DNA of 5,414 nucleotides. Origin: Candidatus Omnitrophota bacterium (GTDB taxonomy: Bacteria > Omnitrophota > Koll11 > VGKN01). The translations under genes were made by a program, and so were the position numbers. Of the stretch, positions 1 through 5,414 are shown in pieces. Numbering within the stretch: the first letter of the stretch is position 1; each line of letters starts with the position of its first letter. The notes below the pieces were generated by a model, which saw only the letters and a program-made list of their open reading frames with translations, was not told the origin of the DNA and made no database searches. The stretch is from the NCBI GenBank assembly GCA_016867055.1, contig VGKN01000120.1:1-5414 (forward strand), written 5' to 3'.

Positions 1-1
1 A

Positions 2-1881
<1,880 letters not shown>

Positions 1882-1899
1882 TTTAGCAACTCGTAAAGG

Positions 1900-2070
1900 G
1901 TAATGCGTAACGCGTAATAAGAGATTTTAATCCCTCGCAGAAATCCCCGGGCTTTGGTTCGTCTACGCTCACCATCCCGAGCATAGACGAGGGATAGCCC
2001 AAGGGATGAATGCTATATTGCTTTTTCTGCTCGGGAGCGGGCTCCACTTACGTATTACTATCCACATTAC
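1900..2070. repeat. Nested imperfect palindrome, MITE-like or REP-like intergenic element
   Basis: Several inverted pairs are nested around one centre. From outside in they are GTAATG 1900-1905 with CATTAC 2065-2070; GTAATA 1914-1919 with TATTAC 2053-2058; TCCCTCGCAGAAA 1931-1943 with TTTCTGCTCGGGA 2024-2036 (11 of 13 paired); ATCCC 1943-1947 with GGGAT 2003-2007; GGGCT 1949-1953 with AGCCC 1996-2000; and TCGTCTACGCTC 1959-1970 with GAGCATAGACGA 1979-1990 (11 of 12 paired), closing an 8-base loop. The left arm also carries short tandem GTAA-type units (GTAATGCGTAACGCGTAATA). The block is more GC-rich than its surroundings. It encodes no transposase, so it is either a non-autonomous mobile element or a dispersed palindromic repeat that folds into a long RNA hairpin. 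Its core resembles the TACGCTCA-type dispersed palindromes I recall from many environmental bacterial genomes. No second copy is in this window, so repeat status is inferred from structure alone. Confidence 0.7.
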
Positions 2071-2255
2071 TAATAATTATGTTCATCATATTATTACTTA
2101 CAGTTATCGGCTTCTTAATAGGACTTTCCTATGTTATGATAAGAGACAAAATTAAACTTAATAGAATCTTATCTGCTGCATTTTTAGGAGTTTTATTTTT
2201 GAGCATCTGGAAATTCTTGAGGGATTACAAGAAGAAAAACAGGAGGTGGTTATAA
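2010..2255 (+). CDS. Small membrane protein of unknown function, coupled to the SPFH gene
   Basis: I do not recognise a family. The 81-residue reading has one hydrophobic helix at about 16-42 and a second at about 53-67, separated by a short charged loop (RDKIKLNR). The tail is strongly basic (RDYKKKNRRWL), which suggests an inner-membrane protein with a cytoplasmic tail. The start is uncertain. ATG 2010 has an AAGGG site 4 bases upstream, but its first 20 or so codons lie in the right arm of the palindromic repeat. ATG 2079 would give a cleaner 58-residue protein beginning MFIILLL, yet no Shine-Dalgarno sequence precedes it. That the gene is real is supported by its end: the TAA at 2253-2255 overlaps the SPFH start as TAATG, and the strong ribosome binding site of the next gene is inside its last codons. 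A role as partner of the SPFH protein is inferred from this coupling only. Confidence 0.5.
   Translation: MLYCFFCSGAGSTYVLLSTLLIIMFIILLLTVIGFLIGLSYVMIRDKIKLNRILSAAFLGVLFLSIWKFLRDYKKKNRRWL
2034..2045. repeat. Short perfect inverted repeat in the right arm of the palindrome
   Basis: GGAGC and GCTCC flank a GG spacer. It follows the TTTCTGC arm and partly overlaps it, so in RNA it could compete with the larger fold. With a 2-base spacer only a slightly opened stem would form. It also overlaps the putative N-terminal codons of the small ORF. Confidence 0.35.
2241..2247 (+). promoter_or_regulatory. Strong ribosome binding site that decides the SPFH gene start
   Basis: AGGAGGT is a near-consensus Shine-Dalgarno sequence. 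It ends 7 bases before ATG 2255. The in-frame GTG at 2246 overlaps the site itself and so cannot be the start; this places initiation at 2255. Confidence 0.85.
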
Positions 2256-3148
2256 TGGGTATTTTGATTATTTTAGTTTTTGGTTTTATTATTGGAGTTG
2301 TCTTTACCTTGGTAAGTAAAACCGGTTCTATAAAGCCCATAATTGTTACTACGCTGATAGGTTTAGTGCTTGGTATCCTCTTTAGTATGATAAGGGTGGT
2401 CCCTGCAGGCTATGTAGGGGTGGTGGACTTCTTTGGTCAGGTTTCGCCAAACCCTTTAAATAGCGGCATAAATTTTGTTAACCCCTTAGCCAGAGTAGTG
2501 AATATATCTATAAGAACACAAGAGGATATGGAGATAATGAATGTCCCTTCTAAGGAAGGATTAAATATTTCTTTGGATATTTCTGTTCTATACAGGCTTG
2601 ACCCTGCTAAGGCAGTACAGGTATATAAGACAATTGGTTATGGATATAAGGATATTGTTCTTACGCCTCAGTTTCGCGCTGCTGCCAGGGGTGTTACAGT
2701 AGGTCATGAGGCAAAGGCATTATATACCTCCGAAAGAGAAGTGCTTGCGCAGGCAATATATGACTCGCTAAAAACCCTTGTTGCTGAAAGGGGTATAATT
2801 ATAGAGCGTATCCTATTAAGGGCTATTACCCTTCCTCCAACAATAAGCCAGGCAATAGAGCAGAAATTAAAGGCAGAGCAGGAAGCGGAGAGGATGAAAT
2901 TTATCTTGCAAAAGGAACAACTTGAGGCAGAGAGAAAACGCGTTGAGGCAGGTGGTATCCGCGATGCACAGGCGATAATTAATCAGAGTCTAACAGAACA
3001 ATATCTACACTATCTCTGGATAAATACCTTAAATCAAAATCCCAATGTCATCTATGTGGCAACCGAAGCAAATATGCCAATTTTTCGCACAACTGATGAC
3101 AGTTATAAGTTGCTTCATAAAAAGCCGATTACAAAAGAGGAAAAATAA
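2255..3148 (+). CDS. SPFH/band 7 (prohibitin-like) membrane protein
   Basis: The 297-residue protein has two N-terminal membrane helices at about 2-20 and 28-46. It then has a band 7 (SPFH) domain that opens with VPAGYVGVVDFFGQV at 49-63, the usual position just after the membrane anchor. The hallmark LPPTISQAIEQKLKAEQEAE segment starts at 193 and leads into an alanine/glutamate-rich coiled coil to about 240 (KEQLEAERKRVEAGG). The C-terminal part (LNQNPNVIYV) matches the prohibitin subgroup, and the tail is short and basic. Known family members form large ring or cage oligomers in the inner membrane and modulate membrane proteases such as FtsH or organise membrane domains. Two anchors instead of one are a small departure from classical prohibitin. 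The start is ATG 2255, set by AGGAGGT. It overlaps the stop of the small membrane protein gene by one base. Neither FtsH nor an NfeD-type partner is nearby, so the exact role is open. Confidence 0.9.
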   Translation: MGILIILVFGFIIGVVFTLVSKTGSIKPIIVTTLIGLVLGILFSMIRVVPAGYVGVVDFFGQVSPNPLNSGINFVNPLARVVNISIRTQEDMEIMNVPSKEGLNISLDISVLYRLDPAKAVQVYKTIGYGYKDIVLTPQFRAAARGVTVGHEAKALYTSEREVLAQAIYDSLKTLVAERGIIIERILLRAITLPPTISQAIEQKLKAEQEAERMKFILQKEQLEAERKRVEAGGIRDAQAIINQSLTEQYLHYLWINTLNQNPNVIYVATEANMPIFRTTDDSYKLLHKKPITKEEK

Positions 3149-3156
3149 ACCCCGCA

Positions 3157-3210
3157 CCTCCTCCTAAAGGATGAGGCTTTGGGAAAAAATTATCGGCTAC
3201 AGCCTCCATC
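3157..3210 (+). terminator. Possible terminator or attenuator with two alternative hairpins
   Basis: Just after the SPFH stop, CCTCCTCC 3157-3164 can pair with GGATGAGG 3169-3176 (7 of 8) around a TAAA loop, followed by CTTTGGG. The same right arm can instead pair further down: GATGAGGCT 3170-3178 with AGCCTC(c)ATC 3201-3210, 9 pairs with one bulged C. The two folds exclude each other. Neither is followed by a proper T-run, so intrinsic termination would be weak. An mRNA-stabilising 3' end is equally possible. Confidence 0.35.
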
Positions 3211-3300
3211 ACCGCTATAAATGGCAGGACATTATGAAATGCAAGGTAAATAAAGTAAAATAAAGTGGAAAATCATATCATTATGTGAAAGATAGAAAAA

Positions 3301-3633
3301 ATGGGAGACGAAACATATAGAGTTTTGATCTTAATTATTAGTATATTTAGTGTACCCACAGGCTTATATTACTTTCTTTTATTAAAAGACCGTTGGTCTT
3401 CTTCAAGTAAGCGTATTATACCGCATATTCCAGAGCCAATAAAGTTTGGTTTCAGAATCTCAATTCTTATTTTTCTATTTGAAATAGGATTTTTTTTAAG
3501 CTATTTTTTATTTGAGAAAATGAAAAATTTTTCACCATGGCTAAGTATTTTGGTTTTTAACTTGTGTATCCTTTTTGGGTTGCCATTTGGTTTTTGGGTC
3601 TTATCCACACTTTTTAAAAAAATATCTTTATGA
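3301..3633 (+). CDS. Small three-helix integral membrane protein of unknown function
   Basis: The 110 residues are not a family I recognise. Three hydrophobic stretches are evident: about 7-27 (VLILIISIFSVPTGLYYFLL), 50-71 (ISILIFLFEIGFFLSYFLF and flanks) and 82-103 (ILVFNLCILFGLPFGFWVL). The loop between the first two (about 29-48) is hydrophilic and basic, with RWSSSSKR and a proline-rich IPHIPEP. The codons are AT-rich like those of the neighbours. ATG 3301 has only a weak purine-rich leader (GAAAGATAG) in place of a clear Shine-Dalgarno sequence. The gene is 152 bp from the SPFH gene and 89 bp from the PilZ gene, on the same strand, so an operon with either is possible but not shown. Its membrane-protein character makes a real gene likely; the function is unknown. 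Confidence 0.65.
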   Translation: MGDETYRVLILIISIFSVPTGLYYFLLLKDRWSSSSKRIIPHIPEPIKFGFRISILIFLFEIGFFLSYFLFEKMKNFSPWLSILVFNLCILFGLPFGFWVLSTLFKKISL

Positions 3634-3715
3634 CACAAATCCTAAGAAACCCAATGATACCATTGAAGACTAAAGTAGATAAAAAATTAGGGACATATTT
3701 TAATTTTTTATAAAT

Positions 3716-3720
3716 AAAGG
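3716..3720 (+). promoter_or_regulatory. Closely spaced ribosome binding site of the PilZ gene
   Basis: AAAGG ends only 2 bases before ATG 3723, tighter than the usual 5-9. No other start fits: an in-frame TAA at 3711-3713 closes the frame upstream, and the PilZ motif begins at residue 11, so a downstream start would destroy it. Initiation may therefore be weak. Confidence 0.4.
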
Positions 3721-3722
3721 TA

Positions 3723-4259
3723 ATGAAAAAGAAGTATAACGGTCCAGAACGTCGTAAGTTTTTAAGGTTAGATTTTGTCGCACCCTTTTCTTTTAAGGTG
3801 TGCAAGAAAAAAACTATCTCTATGTTACTTAAGGGTTATGTCTCAAATATTAGCCCAGCAGGGCTACTTTGCAATATAAAACAGCGGGTAAATAAAAATG
3901 ATATTCTTTGGCTTACTTTTGATAGAGATACATTGAGCATCTGTAAGGATATAGAGAAAAGGTGTTTTATCTATCAGAATGGTATTATCGGTAAGGTGGT
4001 AAGGGTGGTGGCTAAAAAGGCTGGTGTTTATAATGTTGGGATTCAGTTTATAACTCGCGAAGAGAAAAAAAGTTTTACCTATATCCATCCCAGTATGCAA
4101 CTTGTGATGGAGGAACCGGAGGAGGAAGAAGAGAAAGAACTTTTAGAAGAAGAATCTCCTGAGGATATAGTTAAGGATGAGGTATTGGAACAAGGGGAAG
4201 ATATAGACCAACAGCAATTTCCAAGATACGAAAACGATGAAGAAGAATATAATTCATAG
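3723..4259 (+). CDS. PilZ-domain protein (cyclic di-GMP receptor) with a long acidic tail
   Basis: Residues 9-115 of this 178-residue protein form a PilZ domain. The two c-di-GMP-binding motifs are intact: RxxxR as RKFLR at 11-15, and N-x-S-x-x-G as NISPAG at 42-47. The domain ends in a beta-strand with VGIQFI at about 104-109. PilZ domains bind cyclic di-GMP and pass the signal to motility, exopolysaccharide or pilus systems; with both motifs kept, binding is expected. After residue 130 there is no known domain. Instead there is a glutamate/aspartate-rich tail (EEPEEEEEKELLEEE and on to EEEYNS), probably disordered, that could contact a basic partner. No membrane helix or signal peptide is seen, so the protein is cytoplasmic. 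No diguanylate cyclase, phosphodiesterase or pilus gene lies in the window, so the output is unknown. The gene converges with the radical SAM gene, with 8 bp between the stop codons. Confidence 0.92.
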   Translation: MKKKYNGPERRKFLRLDFVAPFSFKVCKKKTISMLLKGYVSNISPAGLLCNIKQRVNKNDILWLTFDRDTLSICKDIEKRCFIYQNGIIGKVVRVVAKKAGVYNVGIQFITREEKKSFTYIHPSMQLVMEEPEEEEEKELLEEESPEDIVKDEVLEQGEDIDQQQFPRYENDEEEYNS

Positions 4260-4294
4260 TTTATAATCTATGACCTTTCAAATAAATTCTTCTT
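4240..4294. terminator. Inverted repeat around two converging stop codons, candidate bidirectional terminator
   Basis: AAGAAGAAT 4240-4248 is perfectly complementary to ATTCTTCTT 4286-4294. Inside it TCATAG 4254-4259 pairs with CTATGA 4268-4273 around an 8-base loop. The inner stem contains the TAG stop of the PilZ gene (4257-4259) and, on the other strand, the TAG stop of the radical SAM gene (4268-4270). Each strand ends in a pyrimidine-rich tract (ATTCTTCTTTCCC on the plus strand, ATTCTTCTTCATC on the minus). The stem is AT-rich and interrupted, so it may be weak. Confidence 0.4.
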
Positions 4295-5414
4295 TCCCAG
4301 AATCTTAAGTGCCTTTTTGACATATTTATAATTTTTTGGATTTTTAAACTGTATAAGGGCTCTTTGCATCCGACGTTCTTCGTTGGAAGATGGGATGTAT
4401 ATATTCTTGAGAGTAAAAGGGTTCTTAGCGGTATAGTACATACAACTTGAGAGCGTCATTGGCGTAGGCGTAAAATCTTGTATTTGCTCAAGATAATATC
4501 CTAAACTCTTTATATATAACGCAAGTTTAAACATATCCCCTAAAGTACAGCCCGGATGAGATGTAATAAAATACTGCACAAGGTATTGTTTTTTATTCAG
4601 CGATTTATTTATACTGTTATATGCCTTTATAAATTTCTTATAAACCTTAAAAGCAGGCTTATTCATAATACGTAAGATGCTATCCACTATATGTTCTGGT
4701 GCAACCTTTAGTTGACCGCTTACGTGGTGCTTACAGATTTCCTTTAAATAGCCTAAATCTTTATCAACTAGGCATAAATCATATCTGACACCTGTGGATA
4801 CAAACACATGTTTTATGCCAGCCAAAGAACGTACCCTCCTTAAAAGTTCAATAGTCTCTTTATCACCCAATTTAAGATTTTCACATATACTGGGCAGAAG
4901 GCAGTCTCTATCCTTACAATTTCCAAATCTACTCTGTATCTTACAGTTTGCCATATACATATTTGCAGTAGGACCACCTATATCAGTTATTACGCCCTTA
5001 AAATCTTTATCCTGAGATAGCTTTTTAGATTCTTCTATAATAGATTCAGGGCTTCGCGATTGGATAATTCTTCCCTGGTGTATAGCTATTGAGCAGAAGG
5101 AACAGTTTGCAAGACAACCCCTATGGCTGGTTATTGAAAATTTAACCGTTTCCAGAGCCTTAACACCACCTGATTTCTCATAAGAGGGATGGTGTCTCCT
5201 TGTAAAAGGAAGCGCGTAGATAAGGTCGAGTTCTTGACGTGTTAAAGGCCTTGCAGGTGGGTTTTGTATGACAAATAAATTAGAATGTTTCTGGACAAGT
5301 ACCTTTCCTCTTATGGGGTCATTTTCCTCATAAAATATCTTGAATGCCTCAAGGAATTTGGTTTTATTTTCTTTCACTTCCTCAAAACTTGGTAAGATTA
5401 TATAATCCTTTAGA
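4268..5414 (-). CDS. ygiQ: YgiQ family radical SAM protein (UPF0313), 5' end cut by the window edge
   Basis: The minus-strand frame is open from the right edge to the TAG at 4268-4270, with 381 visible residues. The GTG at 5377-5375 is an internal valine: the residues before it (DYIILPSFEE) match the family. Family members usually have roughly 600 residues or more, so about 200 or more N-terminal residues lie outside. Visible residues 100-107 are CLANCSFC, the CxxxCxxC motif that holds the 4Fe-4S cluster for S-adenosylmethionine cleavage, followed by the family signature SIAIHQGRIIQSRS. GGPTANMY is at 146-153. Four further cysteines (157, 166, 171, 177) form a conserved cluster. DFTPTPMTLSSCMYYT, near the C-terminus, is another family signature. 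The enzyme is cytoplasmic; as far as I know its reaction and substrate have not been established. The promoter is outside the window. The gene converges on the PilZ gene. Confidence 0.95.
   Translation of the reverse strand, partial: LKDYIILPSFEEVKENKTKFLEAFKIFYEENDPIRGKVLVQKHSNLFVIQNPPARPLTRQELDLIYALPFTRRHHPSYEKSGGVKALETVKFSITSHRGCLANCSFCSIAIHQGRIIQSRSPESIIEESKKLSQDKDFKGVITDIGGPTANMYMANCKIQSRFGNCKDRDCLLPSICENLKLGDKETIELLRRVRSLAGIKHVFVSTGVRYDLCLVDKDLGYLKEICKHHVSGQLKVAPEHIVDSILRIMNKPAFKVYKKFIKAYNSINKSLNKKQYLVQYFITSHPGCTLGDMFKLALYIKSLGYYLEQIQDFTPTPMTLSSCMYYTAKNPFTLKNIYIPSSNEERRMQRALIQFKNPKNYKYVKKALKILGKKNLFERS

Noticed and set aside
1895..1920. CRISPR-like short repeats (GTAA units)
   Set aside because: The units are only 6-8 bases long with no unique spacers of constant length; they are better explained as the left arm of the palindrome.
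2246..2248. GTG start for the SPFH gene
   Set aside because: It overlaps the AGGAGGT Shine-Dalgarno sequence; ATG 2255 has ideal spacing.
3216..3221. TATAAA as a -10 box for the gene at 3301
   Set aside because: No acceptable -35 hexamer is found 16-18 bases upstream; in AT-rich DNA such matches are common.
3652..3665. CAATG/CATTG hairpin after the three-helix protein gene
   Set aside because: It has only 5 pairs and no following T-run, too weak to call a terminator.
3864..4100. Minus-strand open frame inside the PilZ gene
   Set aside because: It is a shadow of the PilZ coding region, with no start signal or family resemblance.
4794..5015. Plus-strand open frame inside the radical SAM gene
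   Set aside because: It is antisense to conserved radical SAM sequence and has no ribosome binding site.
5375..5377. GTG as the start of the radical SAM gene
   Set aside because: The upstream codons to the edge stay open and encode DYIILPSFEE, which belongs to the YgiQ family sequence.

Overview
The window is an AT-rich bacterial chromosome segment with mostly ordinary gene content. The genes are a TPR protein, adenylosuccinate synthetase, an SPFH/prohibitin-like membrane protein, a PilZ protein, a YgiQ-type radical SAM protein and two small membrane proteins. Together with the AT-rich codon use and the palindromic intergenic repeat, this would suit an uncultivated lineage such as Omnitrophota (OP3) or a relative. 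That placement is a low-confidence impression; no gene here proves it. There are no rRNA or tRNA genes, no complete insertion sequence, no CRISPR array and no phage genes.

Layout. Positions 2-610 hold the 3' part of a coiled-coil/TPR gene that enters from the left edge. Its stop codon overlaps the purA start (610-1881) in a TAATG junction. Between purA and the next genes lies a nested imperfect palindrome of about 171 bp (1900-2070), the most unusual non-coding structure here. Its right arm runs into a small two-helix membrane ORF (2010-2255). That ORF is coupled, again through TAATG, to an SPFH/prohibitin-family gene (2255-3148). A 152-bp gap follows with two mutually exclusive hairpins, then an orphan small membrane protein (3301-3633) and a PilZ-domain gene with a very acidic tail (3723-4259). 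The last gene, on the minus strand (4268 to the right edge), is the C-terminal part of a YgiQ-family radical SAM protein. It converges on the PilZ gene with 8 bp between the stop codons, and an inverted repeat surrounds the two stops.

How the genes relate. Two translationally coupled pairs are visible: TPR-purA and small membrane protein-SPFH. The first pair joins a presumed scaffold or interaction protein to purine (AMP) synthesis, probably through shared transcription and not shared function. The second pair looks functional, because both products are predicted to sit in the inner membrane. The PilZ protein should respond to cyclic di-GMP; its output is unknown.

Both edge genes are longer than their first start-like codons suggest. 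The frame of the TPR gene is open to the left edge through an internal TTG at 227, and the frame of the YgiQ gene is open to the right edge through an internal GTG at 5377. I do not see a convincing new defence, mobile or biosynthetic system. The best candidates for a second look are the palindromic element and the small ORF whose start it appears to supply.
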